Shown in pieces: positions 1 through 8,517 of a DNA stretch of 64,000 nt. The notes beneath the pieces are model-generated. The model made no database searches. It had not been told where the DNA came from and was given only the letters and a program-made list of their open reading frames with translations. Origin of the DNA: a virus; IMG/VR virus record IMGVR_UViG_3300035698_031273, positions 1 through 64,000 of that record. One strand, given 5' to 3'. Each line of letters starts with the position of its first letter. Position 1 is the first letter of the stretch. Made by a program: the position numbers and the translations under genes.

Positions 1-179
1 CTTGATTTAGGTGACATTCTTTATGGTGTGTAATCGGTCTAAAATAAATTATTAGTTACTAGAAAAAAAAATAAAAATTTTTTTTTTTTTTTTTTTCTTT
101 TTAAAAAATTATATTTTAAAATATATTTTTAATTTATAAATGTTTTTTTTTTTTTTTTTATAGAATAAAGAGTTAATTT
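1..179. other. AT-rich leader with two long poly-T tracts
   Basis: No gene is visible in this stretch. It holds a run of about 19 T at 78-96 and about 17 T at 143-159, separated by A/T-only sequence. Such homopolymers are frequent points of sequencing or assembly length error. The sequence just before the first gene has only a weak purine-rich ribosome-binding site. No convincing sigma70 promoter was found, although the AT content makes chance -10 matches common. Confidence 0.6.
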
Positions 180-779
180 ATGGAAAAATATTATATTTCA
201 GTGAAGAAATTAGAAGAAGCAGGCTATTTAGCATCTTTAATTGGTATTTCTAAGAGTTTTAAGCAGAAATTAGATAAAATGCCAGAAGTGGCAGAGAAAT
301 TAGCATTTAAGGACGGAGGACACAATAAGTTTTTAGAATCAATAATAATTTGGTTAGAAGTAAAAGCACCAAGATATTGGTGGCAAGAAGCTGATACTTA
401 TAGAATGTCAACAAAACAATCAGAATCTACTATTCACTCTCTTATAAAAGATATAACAAAAATTCCAGAAAAAGTTATAACATCTAAGACAAATAAAATA
501 AATATAGTAACAGAGTATATAAATAACAATTTTGAATTAGGTAGTATTTGTTTTGATCAATTTGTAGATTTATATTATGCTTGTGTTGAGAAAGATAGGC
601 TTAGAGTTAAAAAATGTCTTCCAGAAGGGTATTTACAGACAAGAATATGGTGTATGAGTTATAAAACACTACGAAACATCATCTTACAAAGAAAAAATCA
701 TCCTCTTCCTCATTGGAATTCTTTTATTTCCAAAACATTAAATCTTGTGAATAATCCAGAATTATTGCCAATTATTTAA
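180..779 (+). CDS. Conserved phage protein, possibly ThyX-like
   Basis: A 199-residue protein. Seen: a central block around residues 63-86 (APRYWWQE followed by TYR, then TKQSEST) and a C-terminal block around 147-180 (LPEGYLQTRIW, then YKTLRNIILQRKNH). I recall similar blocks in phage proteins annotated as thymidylate-synthase-complementing (ThyX) relatives, but the canonical ThyX RHRxxSxNExSxR signature is not intact, so enzymatic activity is doubtful. A strong hairpin terminator follows about 50 bases after the stop, so the gene is probably transcribed separately from the protease gene downstream. The start is the first ATG of the frame. Confidence 0.75.
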   Translation: MEKYYISVKKLEEAGYLASLIGISKSFKQKLDKMPEVAEKLAFKDGGHNKFLESIIIWLEVKAPRYWWQEADTYRMSTKQSESTIHSLIKDITKIPEKVITSKTNKINIVTEYINNNFELGSICFDQFVDLYYACVEKDRLRVKKCLPEGYLQTRIWCMSYKTLRNIILQRKNHPLPHWNSFISKTLNLVNNPELLPII

Positions 780-827
780 TAAAAGGAATATTTTTGATAT
801 AATTAGAAATATAAAAGTTATAATTTT

Positions 828-866
828 AAAAGGAAAGGTCTCGGGGGAGGGCACCTTTCCTTTTTT
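828..866 (+). terminator. Rho-independent terminator
   Basis: A perfect 12-bp stem (AAAAGGAAAGGT pairing with ACCTTTCCTTTT) encloses a G-rich loop and runs into T-rich sequence. It lies between the 199-residue gene and the papain-like protease gene. The stem is nearly symmetrical, so weak action on the other strand is possible. Confidence 0.8.
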
Positions 867-949
867 ATTTTCCAATTTTCTCTTCTCACACAGGAAATTT
901 AATATAATTTTAGTAATAATAGTAGGTTTTTTATTGAAAGGACTCCATA

Positions 950-1804
950 ATGAGAAAAATATCACCTCTTTTGTATGGTATAAAGCCAGGAAGTTCAATT
1001 GGACAAGATTTGAAAAGAGATCCAGTTGACAATAGAGATCATTTATTAAAAAGTTTACCTTTATTTAAAGAGGGAATTACTATTCCTTCTGTTATTGATC
1101 ACACTTCAGAAATGAGTCCAGTGAAGGACCAAGGGAACGTTGGGGCTTGTGTGAGCTTCGCAGTAGCAGCAATGAAAGAATGGCAAGAAAAGAAAGAACA
1201 CGAAAAAGAAGTTGAAGAAGGAAAACCAGATCATAGGAAAGGGAAGGTTTATGATTATTCAGAGGCATGGATTTATCGTATGTGCAAGGAAATTGATGAA
1301 TGGCCCGGGGAAGAAGGCACTAGTATCCGTTGTGGAATGAAAGTATTAAATAAAATTGGTGTACCTACGGAAAAAGCATGGACTTATGAAAAAATATTCT
1401 CAGGGGAACCTAAAAAATGGGCTCATTTAATTGCTAGATGGGCTATAGCAGGAGAATATTATAGAATTGAGAATACTCAACAACTAAAAACATCTCTTAT
1501 GAATGGACCAGTTGTAATGGGAATTCCTTGTTTTGTAGAAATTTTTTATGTAGGAGAAAATGGAATTGTTCCTTATCCGGCTGATATAAATAAAATATAT
1601 GGAGGTCATGCCATAACAGCAGTTGGTTTTTCGGATAATACCCAATTAATAAAATTTAAGAATTCATGGAGCGGCTCGTGGGGGGATAATGGTTATGGTT
1701 ATATTTCTTATAAATATTTTGATGATTTAGCTTGGGATACTTGGGGATGTAAAGATATAACGGTTACAAAGGAAATGCTTAAGGGATCTTCGGCAATTTT
1801 ATAA
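950..1804 (+). CDS. Papain-family (C1A) cysteine protease
   Basis: A 284-residue protein with the papain catalytic arrangement. The oxyanion-hole Gln is about residue 61 and the nucleophile Cys about residue 67 (DQGNVGACVSFA). The catalytic His is about 220 (GGHAITAVGF) and the Asn about 238 (KNSWSGSWGDNGYGY). All four key positions are present, so it is probably active. There is no signal peptide and no long inhibitory propeptide; roughly 55 residues precede the active-site block. AAGGA upstream of the ATG supports the start. It heads the cluster of tagged genes but lacks the W-Y-K leader itself. Possible roles are host-protein cleavage or processing of virion proteins; the substrate cannot be read from sequence. 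Confidence 0.88.
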   Translation: MRKISPLLYGIKPGSSIGQDLKRDPVDNRDHLLKSLPLFKEGITIPSVIDHTSEMSPVKDQGNVGACVSFAVAAMKEWQEKKEHEKEVEEGKPDHRKGKVYDYSEAWIYRMCKEIDEWPGEEGTSIRCGMKVLNKIGVPTEKAWTYEKIFSGEPKKWAHLIARWAIAGEYYRIENTQQLKTSLMNGPVVMGIPCFVEIFYVGENGIVPYPADINKIYGGHAITAVGFSDNTQLIKFKNSWSGSWGDNGYGYISYKYFDDLAWDTWGCKDITVTKEMLKGSSAIL

Positions 1805-1816
1805 AGAGAGTAAAAA

Positions 1817-2065
1817 ATGACTTGGTATAAAAAATGTAAAAAAGTAAATAAAATACCTGGTGGCAAAGCAGATGGTATGGATTTAAATGGATTTGACCAA
1901 GTAGAGCTTGAGAAGGGAAAAAATGTGGAATTTGAGCATTCCAATGACCCCGAGATAGCTCAAGAAATTTCATCTGATCATTTAGAAGAGCACCCAGAGT
2001 ATTATATTGGTCTAAAACATATGGAAGATTTGCTAACAGAACTAGAGAAAAAAAGAAAAAAATGA
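1817..2065 (+). CDS. Small W-Y-K-tagged protein, unknown function
   Basis: An 82-residue acidic protein beginning MTWYKKCKK, the first member of the tagged set. The rest (about residues 20-82) is Asp/Glu-rich and helical-looking, ends in a Lys/Arg run, and has no domain I recognise. GAGAG lies upstream of the ATG. The stop overlaps the next start as ATGA, so translation is probably coupled to the 805-residue gene downstream. It could be a minimal carrier of the tag or an accessory to its larger neighbour. Confidence 0.7.
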   Translation: MTWYKKCKKVNKIPGGKADGMDLNGFDQVELEKGKNVEFEHSNDPEIAQEISSDHLEEHPEYYIGLKHMEDLLTELEKKRKK

Positions 2066-4479
2066 GTTGGTATAACTTTATTAAATTAGCTGATTATGAG
2101 CAATTTCGTTCTAAAGTAGAACAGGAATCTAGGCAAAATCCCTATCCCTTCAAAGATTGGTTCGACGAACAAGGTAGAGTTTATATTCCTTTTTCTTCTC
2201 TTTCTACAGAAGAAAATCAACAGAGTGATACAGATGTAGAGCAACTATTAACTGAAAATGGTTGTCAAATAACTGATTATAGGGGTGGTTATTGTCAATC
2301 TGGAAACAGAACTTATAAAATTGGAAAATTTTTAGAGCAAATAAGAAAAAGACAATTACAAGTGCTTAGGGAACAACACCAAAAAGGGGAAATTTACAAC
2401 TTAGAAAGAGCATTAGAAGAAACAAATAAATATTTTAATGATGTTATAAATACTTTTACAAATTCTTCCCTAAGGGCTCAAAAAGGTTCAGAGGGATTTT
2501 TTATTGTCATTTCCCAAAATCCTCATGATGTTGCTCAGATGTCAACTGACAGAGACTGGACATCTTGTATGGAATTGGGGAGTGGGTCATATCATAAAGA
2601 TATTTATTGTGAAGTTAGAGAAGGTGGTTTAGTTGCTTACCTTATTAATAAAAATGACTTAAATATAGAAAACCCATTGGCCAGAATACACATAAGAAGA
2701 TTTTCAAATAAAGATGGTCAATCTGTGGCTATTCCAGAAGAATCGGTTTACGGAAACGAAGTAACTGGTTTTTCTCAAGGTGTTAAAGAATGGTTAAATA
2801 ATAAACAGGGAAATGTTCAACCAGGAGTATATTCAAGACAGGGAGGGGGATATTCTGATACATTCTCTGATAGGACATTTTTTGGGCCTGAAGATCCAAA
2901 AGAAGTTATGAAATGGCTTAAAGGAGAAGTTGAAGGTTCTGTTTATTCTGAATGGGAAGTAGAGGATGCATTAAATTCTCAATATACAGAATTTGTTGAA
3001 GCTGCTTACATGGATGAAGATGGGAATATTCATACTGATACTGATGAAATCGGTGATTATGAAAAAATATTTAAAAACAAGGAAGAGGCAGAATTATATT
3101 TGGAGAAAATGAAACAAGAAGATAAAAAACACGGTATTTATGATAGAGAAATTTTTGATAATATGAAAAATGAAGAAGAGGGTTTTGAATATGATATCGA
3201 GTGGACCGAAAAAGATGAGGAAGGAAATTGGGCACTTCCAAGATTTAGTATTTCTGAAATAAACCATGATAATAGGAGTGCATTAAAAAAAGAAGCAGTA
3301 AAGATTATTTTAAATGCAGAAAAAGGAGTATATCCTGAAGAAATATTAGAAGAAGTAAAAAAATATATTTTCTTTAAATCTCCTCATCCTACAGTTAATT
3401 TTGATATCAAGAAACAATTTTATATTAAATATCCTAATTTAATGACAGAAGAAGATATTCAATCATTGAGTACTTCTCAAAATATAGAATTCGTAAAAAA
3501 TTTGCCAGAAGAAGAACAAGTACCATATAAAGAAGCGTGGTTAGATAAAATAAACGGTATTATTGATAATCCAGAAAATTTAATTGATGATGAAACTCAA
3601 AGAATGATACGAAAAAGAGATCTGAATACAGACATAGGAGAGAGAGCAGAAATAGATTCACATATATTGACTAGAATAGAACTTCGTGTTAATGATGAAA
3701 TTGCTTCACCTCTTGAGATATTTAAGCCTATTCCAGAACCTTTAATTAGAAAATTAGTAAATTTTGCAAATAATATTAATTCTTTTCTTGGAAAATTTAT
3801 TAATTTAAAGGAAGAAAATTTTTATGATGAAGTTGGTGGATTTGATAAGAGTCTTTATCATAAAAAGAAAGAAGTTGATAATATTAACTTTAAGAAAATT
3901 TCTTTTAATGAAAGAATACACGCTAAAGTAGTATTTTCTTTAAATATGTCTGGTAGCGATACTCCTACTGTACAAAGATATTATGCAAGTTTGCTACCTT
4001 TATGGAAAGAAGATTATACTGGTAGTAATTATAGCAATGTTAATATAAATACTTTAGGGTCTGCTATTGCAAATTTAGGAGAGAATGGAAGACAATTTAT
4101 TCCTTTTATTAAACAAAAAATACAAGAAACACAAGAATACAGAAAATTAAAAGAAGAATCTATAGAAAGTAAGGAAAATTATGTACAAAAACAAGAATTA
4201 CAAAGAATTGATAAGTTAATAGAAAGATATTTATACATATTAGATGCTGTAGAAAGTGGTACAGGCAGATCAAGTAAATATAGATTTTCTAAAAATAGAA
4301 AGTTTTATAAAATGGCAAATAACTGGTATGGCAGAACAAAAGATAAATTAGAAAATATGTTAGGTTTGGGAAAATATGAGCCTAAGCCTAAAAAGAAGAA
4401 GAAAAAGGAAGAAAAGGGAGATTGTGATTGTGCTCATTCTTTGGACATGCATTGTGATGGTGGAGATGACGGATGGTGA
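2062..4479 (+). CDS. Large W-Y-K-tagged phage protein with RDWTSCM-type domain
   Basis: An 805-residue protein starting MSWYNFIKLADY. Around residues 150-245 is a block I recognise from phage hypothetical proteins: a run ending MSTDRDWTSCMEL, followed by a strand-rich segment. Its biochemical role is unknown. The middle (about 330-640) is acidic and helical. Near the C-terminus, residues 753-760 read NNWYGRTK, resembling an internal copy of the tag. A Lys-rich stretch and a Cys/His/Asp-rich tail (CDCAH, HCDGGDDGW) follow. An in-frame Met two codons before the internal motif (nt 4312) could start a 55-residue tagged product, but has no clear ribosome-binding site. The gene overlaps both neighbours. 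Confidence 0.8.
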   Translation: MSWYNFIKLADYEQFRSKVEQESRQNPYPFKDWFDEQGRVYIPFSSLSTEENQQSDTDVEQLLTENGCQITDYRGGYCQSGNRTYKIGKFLEQIRKRQLQVLREQHQKGEIYNLERALEETNKYFNDVINTFTNSSLRAQKGSEGFFIVISQNPHDVAQMSTDRDWTSCMELGSGSYHKDIYCEVREGGLVAYLINKNDLNIENPLARIHIRRFSNKDGQSVAIPEESVYGNEVTGFSQGVKEWLNNKQGNVQPGVYSRQGGGYSDTFSDRTFFGPEDPKEVMKWLKGEVEGSVYSEWEVEDALNSQYTEFVEAAYMDEDGNIHTDTDEIGDYEKIFKNKEEAELYLEKMKQEDKKHGIYDREIFDNMKNEEEGFEYDIEWTEKDEEGNWALPRFSISEINHDNRSALKKEAVKIILNAEKGVYPEEILEEVKKYIFFKSPHPTVNFDIKKQFYIKYPNLMTEEDIQSLSTSQNIEFVKNLPEEEQVPYKEAWLDKINGIIDNPENLIDDETQRMIRKRDLNTDIGERAEIDSHILTRIELRVNDEIASPLEIFKPIPEPLIRKLVNFANNINSFLGKFINLKEENFYDEVGGFDKSLYHKKKEVDNINFKKISFNERIHAKVVFSLNMSGSDTPTVQRYYASLLPLWKEDYTGSNYSNVNINTLGSAIANLGENGRQFIPFIKQKIQETQEYRKLKEESIESKENYVQKQELQRIDKLIERYLYILDAVESGTGRSSKYRFSKNRKFYKMANNWYGRTKDKLENMLGLGKYEPKPKKKKKKEEKGDCDCAHSLDMHCDGGDDGW

Positions 4480-4928
4480 ATTGGTATAAGCAAACACAGC
4501 AACAATATTTATGGGAAGATGATACGGAACTTCCTTTTGCTAATGTTAAGTCTACTAAAGAATACTGGGACAAGAAATATCCTAAAGCTGGTAACAATGT
4601 TAGTGGATTAAATGTTGTAGGAAGTGTTGATAATACAGGCTCTATTAGTGCTGCAATGGAAAATTATTATATATATTATGATATTCGTGAAATTCCAATG
4701 TCTGATTTTGGAGAAGGTGGTTCTTACTCAGTTGATAATAATGAGAGAAATAGAAAATTAGCAGAAGAAATAAAAATGTCAGGTGAAATTTCTCCTCTAA
4801 TTGTAGTCATAGACGAGGAAGGTACTTATATTTTAGAAGGAGCACATAGATTTGATGCTTTATATTTATTGGGAGTACAATCTTTTCCTGCTTTATTGGT
4901 TTTAGATCAGGATGAAAGTGAAAAATGA
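4476..4928 (+). CDS. W-Y-K-tagged ParB-like (ParB/Srx fold) protein
   Basis: About 150 residues. The GTG at 4476 gives MNWYKQTQQ, matching the other tagged proteins exactly, so I prefer it to the in-frame ATG three bases earlier (MVNWYK). The C-terminal half (about 95-148) carries a ParB/Sulfiredoxin-type signature: SPLIVVID, then ILEGAHRFDALYLLG with the G-x-H-R box, then FPALLVLD. In ParB-like proteins this box binds a nucleotide or forms a nuclease centre. The N-terminal extension (YLWEDD...LPFAN) is closely similar to that of the interrupted gene at 12954, although the bodies differ. The start overlaps the upstream stop. Confidence 0.72.
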   Translation: MNWYKQTQQQYLWEDDTELPFANVKSTKEYWDKKYPKAGNNVSGLNVVGSVDNTGSISAAMENYYIYYDIREIPMSDFGEGGSYSVDNNERNRKLAEEIKMSGEISPLIVVIDEEGTYILEGAHRFDALYLLGVQSFPALLVLDQDESEK

Positions 4929-6685
4929 ACTGGTATAAAATAGCACAACAAGGTTTACTTTTTAATCCTTATGACAAATATAGGGATGAGGAAGAGGGAG
5001 CAGAAAAAATATCTCCATCTTATGTAGACCCCAATACAGGAGAAAAATTTTACGAATGTACAAATTGCGGAAAATCTTTTCCTGAAGAAGAATTAGAGTG
5101 GGATGTTTCAAGAAGCGATAAAAATGAATATTCCTTTTCTCTCATAGAGAAACCTTTGAGAGAATTTTTTACAGAAGTATGGAATTATCTACAACCACTT
5201 TATATTAAATACCAAAAAGAAAAAGGCAATGAAAATTCTTCTTGTGAATCTTGGACATCTCCTACTGAAGAATTACCTAATATTGTTAAAAAACATGAAT
5301 TTCAATTTGATCAATTATTATCATATTCTAAGTATTCTTATGATTATAGTTTGTTAACTTTAATTAATATATTAAAAGAAACATCAATTATAAATGGTTG
5401 TGAACTAGAAGAGATTAATAAAATCTTTTCTAATATGGATCAATTAATAAATACAATATTTACAAATCCTACTAATATTTTTATTCCTATTCTTGAACCT
5501 TATTGTAAAGAATGTATAGAAGATTTTCCCAATTGTAACCTTTGTTGGAAAAAGATATTGCCAGAAGAAAGGAAGTGGCAAGATGTAGATAAAGGTTTTA
5601 TTTGTGCAAAATGTATAGAAAATGGAGAAGGTAGTGTATGTATTGAATGTGGTCAGGCAGATGATACAGATAATATGGTATATACTAATGACGGTACTCT
5701 TTGTAAAAATTGTTCTTCTTCACCATATCAAAATCAGATGTATTCAGAATGGGCTGAAGAAGCTATTTCTGATTTAGATATTCCCGTAGGAAAATACGAA
5801 CCTGTTGTTAAAAAAACCTTAACAAGTCTTAGACAATTTCTTTTAACATATTATAAAAGATATGGAGATGTTTCTTTAGAGCAAAATGAACTATCAAAAT
5901 TAATTCATTTTGCTGAAAAAGCTCGTTTATCCGATCAATCTATGGAATATTTAAAATCTTCTGTTGGAGGTCATATTTCTATTGGTTTTTTAATTGACCA
6001 TATAGATAATAATTTAGGAGCACAAGAATATATGGAAGATTTGTATCCTGGTATAAAAAAATATGAGGATATACCTTTTGATATTAATGTGGTTCCTAAT
6101 GATGTAAAAAAAGTCATGGGTTTTACTATTACAATTACTCCTTCTGACAAATTCTTTTCTTGGGCAAAAAATATACATCCTAATATTGAAGAAGTATGGA
6201 GTAGTATGAGATACACTCCTCATCATGAAGGAACCTTAGCCTATGCACGTTGTAGTTTTAATGGAGATATTTTAGTTGTAAATAATTTACAAAGAGATGC
6301 TGATTTTGATAATTTTCTTAATCAATCTATGTCTGATAATTCTAAAAATGTTGAAGTTGCTAAATGGATGGATAAGGTAACTAAAAATTGGGATATATTT
6401 TTATTACATATTGTAAAATCAATTTGTATAGCAAAAAGTATTGATGGCTATTTAACAACATTTGATCAACAATCTGAAAAGTGGGAAAGTTTACCAATTC
6501 ATAAAAGTCGTCGTTCTTATGAAGATGTTCCTCGAAAAATGGATTTTCCTTTAGAGGTACCTAGTCCAACTGCACTTGTAGAAGATGACATTAAAGGAGA
6601 TATGTATCGGGTTGCTCATGAAAACTGGTATAGAAGAGCACAAAGACATAAATTCGGAAATAATTTTGACTACAAGGTATTTTAA
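4925..6685 (+). CDS. Large W-Y-K-tagged multi-zinc-ribbon protein
   Basis: A 586-residue protein starting MNWYKIAQQG. It has a zinc-ribbon knuckle at 45-48 (CTNC) and a denser Cys cluster at roughly 190-265 (CKEC, CNLC, CAKC, CIEC, CKNC), probably two or three small zinc domains. Around 430-460 is a segment (YARCSFNGDILVVNNLQRD) like the phage polyvalent-protein motif usually written GxLVIxEIQSD. The last 21 residues contain ENWYRRAQRHK, a near copy of the tag, suggesting that a former neighbouring gene start has been absorbed. The first 29 nucleotides are identical to those of the interrupted tagged gene at 12954. ATGA overlap with the upstream stop. Confidence 0.8.
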   Translation: MNWYKIAQQGLLFNPYDKYRDEEEGAEKISPSYVDPNTGEKFYECTNCGKSFPEEELEWDVSRSDKNEYSFSLIEKPLREFFTEVWNYLQPLYIKYQKEKGNENSSCESWTSPTEELPNIVKKHEFQFDQLLSYSKYSYDYSLLTLINILKETSIINGCELEEINKIFSNMDQLINTIFTNPTNIFIPILEPYCKECIEDFPNCNLCWKKILPEERKWQDVDKGFICAKCIENGEGSVCIECGQADDTDNMVYTNDGTLCKNCSSSPYQNQMYSEWAEEAISDLDIPVGKYEPVVKKTLTSLRQFLLTYYKRYGDVSLEQNELSKLIHFAEKARLSDQSMEYLKSSVGGHISIGFLIDHIDNNLGAQEYMEDLYPGIKKYEDIPFDINVVPNDVKKVMGFTITITPSDKFFSWAKNIHPNIEEVWSSMRYTPHHEGTLAYARCSFNGDILVVNNLQRDADFDNFLNQSMSDNSKNVEVAKWMDKVTKNWDIFLLHIVKSICIAKSIDGYLTTFDQQSEKWESLPIHKSRRSYEDVPRKMDFPLEVPSPTALVEDDIKGDMYRVAHENWYRRAQRHKFGNNFDYKVF

Positions 6686-7176
6686 TGAGTTGGTATAAAA
6701 TAGCACAAAATTATATTCCTGAATGGGATTTTCCAGAGGCAGAGGATTCTCATGATTATAATCCATCATGGGATTATGAAATAGATGTTCTTCCAGATGA
6801 AAAAATTGTAGCAATTGCTGAAAAAGTAATGAATGAAATAAATACAAAAATGTTACCTGAAATTGGTATGGGGAAAGCTAAAATATCTTATATTAAAGAT
6901 GAAGAGAATGCATTGGCTAGATATATTTCTGGAACAGCCCCTTATCCTGTTTTTGTTATTGATATTAATAATATAAAAAAAGCAGTAGAGGAATGTATTA
7001 AAGATAATTTTTGTGATTTAGAACATGAGCTTTCAATTGGGATTAGTACAACACTTTTTCATGAGTTGGGACATGCGATTCAAGATTGGATGAATTTAGA
7101 GTCTAATGAGGATGAAGCAGAAGAATTTGCCAGACATTATAGTGATTTTGGAGAGATCTCAAATTTTTGGGAATAA
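6685..7176 (+). CDS. W-Y-K-tagged zinc metallopeptidase (HExxH)
   Basis: A 163-residue protein starting MSWYKIAQN. Residues 126-130 are HELGH, a zincin HExxH motif on a predicted helix, followed by AIQDW and an acidic helix (DEAEEFAR, about 143-150) that could supply the third zinc ligand. A preceding strand (YPVFVIDINN) fits the usual zincin edge strand. The length fits a minimal metalloprotease domain without secretion signals. The ATG begins on the last base of the upstream stop codon. Substrate unknown; a role against host proteins is inferred only from its place among other tagged effector-like genes. Confidence 0.78.
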   Translation: MSWYKIAQNYIPEWDFPEAEDSHDYNPSWDYEIDVLPDEKIVAIAEKVMNEINTKMLPEIGMGKAKISYIKDEENALARYISGTAPYPVFVIDINNIKKAVEECIKDNFCDLEHELSIGISTTLFHELGHAIQDWMNLESNEDEAEEFARHYSDFGEISNFWE

Positions 7177-7178
7177 AA

Positions 7179-7661
7179 ATGAGTTGGTATAAAAAAATTA
7201 AAATATCAGCAACCAAACAAGAATTAGAGTCTATAGGAGTAGAAATTGTAAATGGAGATGCTATTCTTTATAGAGGGACAGATATTAAAGATCTTACTAT
7301 CAATAATTTAAGATACGGAGATTTTTTATCTTCTGTTCCATCTGGCACTGATTTAACAGGAAATGCTGGAGCAGATTCATATGGTAAATACATAGAGAAA
7401 TATATAGTCCCTATTGATCATATTGAGATTTCTAATGGAGAACTTCAATACAAAGGTCCTTCAAAAAGTTTATCAGGTGGAAGTAAATACCCAGAAGAAA
7501 TATATAGAGCTTATAATGATTATTATGGAAGTAATTATACTTCTCAGCAAATAGATCAAGAAGATTATAAAATAGTAAAGATGGTAGCATCAATGGCTCT
7601 TGGTGGTGGTCGTGACGAATTTGATATTTTATTAAGAAATCATAAAAATGAATTGGTATAA
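7179..7661 (+). CDS. W-Y-K-tagged ADP-ribosyltransferase-like protein
   Basis: About 160 residues starting MSWYKKIK at the ATG at 7179; a TTG four codons earlier is possible but would bury the tag. After a short lead, AILYRGTDI (about 28-36) looks like the arginine-containing first motif of ADP-ribosyltransferase (ART) folds. It is followed by YGDFLSS and a pattern ending YGKYIEKYIVP, as in many phage and toxin ARTs. The catalytic Glu cannot be assigned with certainty. The C-terminus is the ELV forced by the 14-base overlap with the next tagged gene. Alternative: a related NAD-binding fold without transferase activity. Confidence 0.65.
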   Translation: MSWYKKIKISATKQELESIGVEIVNGDAILYRGTDIKDLTINNLRYGDFLSSVPSGTDLTGNAGADSYGKYIEKYIVPIDHIEISNGELQYKGPSKSLSGGSKYPEEIYRAYNDYYGSNYTSQQIDQEDYKIVKMVASMALGGGRDEFDILLRNHKNELV

Positions 7662-8517
7662 AATTAGTCAAATAGAAAATTGGTCTTCTCAAGATATTTT
7701 AAGGCATATTGAAAAACTTTATAAACAATGGGATCCTTTATACTCTAAAGTTGAATCTAACCAAGTAATGCTGCCAGAAGAGATAGAAAGAGAAGAAGAT
7801 TTAAGAAATCAACAAAGGTTATATGGACGTTTATATAATGAAGAAATAGAAAAAGAAAAAGAACAAACATCTGCTAAAATATTAGAAGGAAAACCCCATG
7901 AGGTTCCACAAGAGAATTTTTTAAATTATCATAAAACAGGTGATATTGTAGACTCGGCTTACAATGATTATAAAACAATAGAAGGTTTATCGTGGCTGGG
8001 AAAACCTTCTGATTATCCTATTTTATTAATGCAAAAAAAATATGGTGATGAAATTATTGAATTTAGAAAGAAAAAAGAAAAATTAAAATATGTAAGAACT
8101 AATAATGAAGAGATAGTTAGAGATGAGAAAGGTTTAGCAACATATCTTTCTGATGAGGAAATTAAAGAACGGGGATATCCTTTATATTCTACCGATATTA
8201 CAGTTTTTAATGAAAAAGGACAACCAATAGGTTCAGCTTCTGACGAATTTGGAACAGATGGAATTTGGGTAATAGAACAATATCAAGGAAAAGGTATAGG
8301 AACTGATTTACTTCATGAATTTAGAAAACAATTTTCTCATAAAAGAAAAATGGGACAAATGACTACTTCTGGTAGGAATACCACAAGAGCATATCATAGA
8401 AGATTAGTACAAGAAGCCATTAAAAATAATCAATTTGTTCCAAAAAATGTTCTAGAGACATATAAAGGAGAAGAGTGGGCAAATAAGGTTTTAGAGGATA
8501 AAAATGAATTGGTATAA
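7648..8517 (+). CDS. W-Y-K-tagged GNAT acetyltransferase-like protein
   Basis: A 289-residue protein starting MNWYKISQ. The C-terminal third resembles a GNAT domain: a strand around FNEKGQPIGSASDEFG, then IWVIEQYQGKGIGTDLLHEF. The last part contains the Q-x-x-G-x-G acetyl-CoA pyrophosphate loop (about residues 209-218) at the start of a helix. A further helix (TTRAYHRRLV) follows. The N-terminal 170 residues are highly charged and helical with no recognised domain. The gene overlaps both neighbours by 14 bases and the protein ends NELV. Likely acyl transfer from acetyl-CoA; acceptor unknown. Confidence 0.7.
   Translation: MNWYKISQIENWSSQDILRHIEKLYKQWDPLYSKVESNQVMLPEEIEREEDLRNQQRLYGRLYNEEIEKEKEQTSAKILEGKPHEVPQENFLNYHKTGDIVDSAYNDYKTIEGLSWLGKPSDYPILLMQKKYGDEIIEFRKKKEKLKYVRTNNEEIVRDEKGLATYLSDEEIKERGYPLYSTDITVFNEKGQPIGSASDEFGTDGIWVIEQYQGKGIGTDLLHEFRKQFSHKRKMGQMTTSGRNTTRAYHRRLVQEAIKNNQFVPKNVLETYKGEEWANKVLEDKNELV

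Noticed and set aside
5-17. ATTTAGGTGACA, identical to the first 12 bases of the SP6 RNA polymerase promoter
   Set aside because: The essential continuation (CTATAG) is absent and no other copy was noticed, so neither a phage SP6-type promoter nor vector contamination is supported.
762-998. Minus-strand open frame across the first terminator
   Set aside because: Overlaps the start of the protease gene and contains the terminator hairpin; composition is that of antisense AT-rich DNA.
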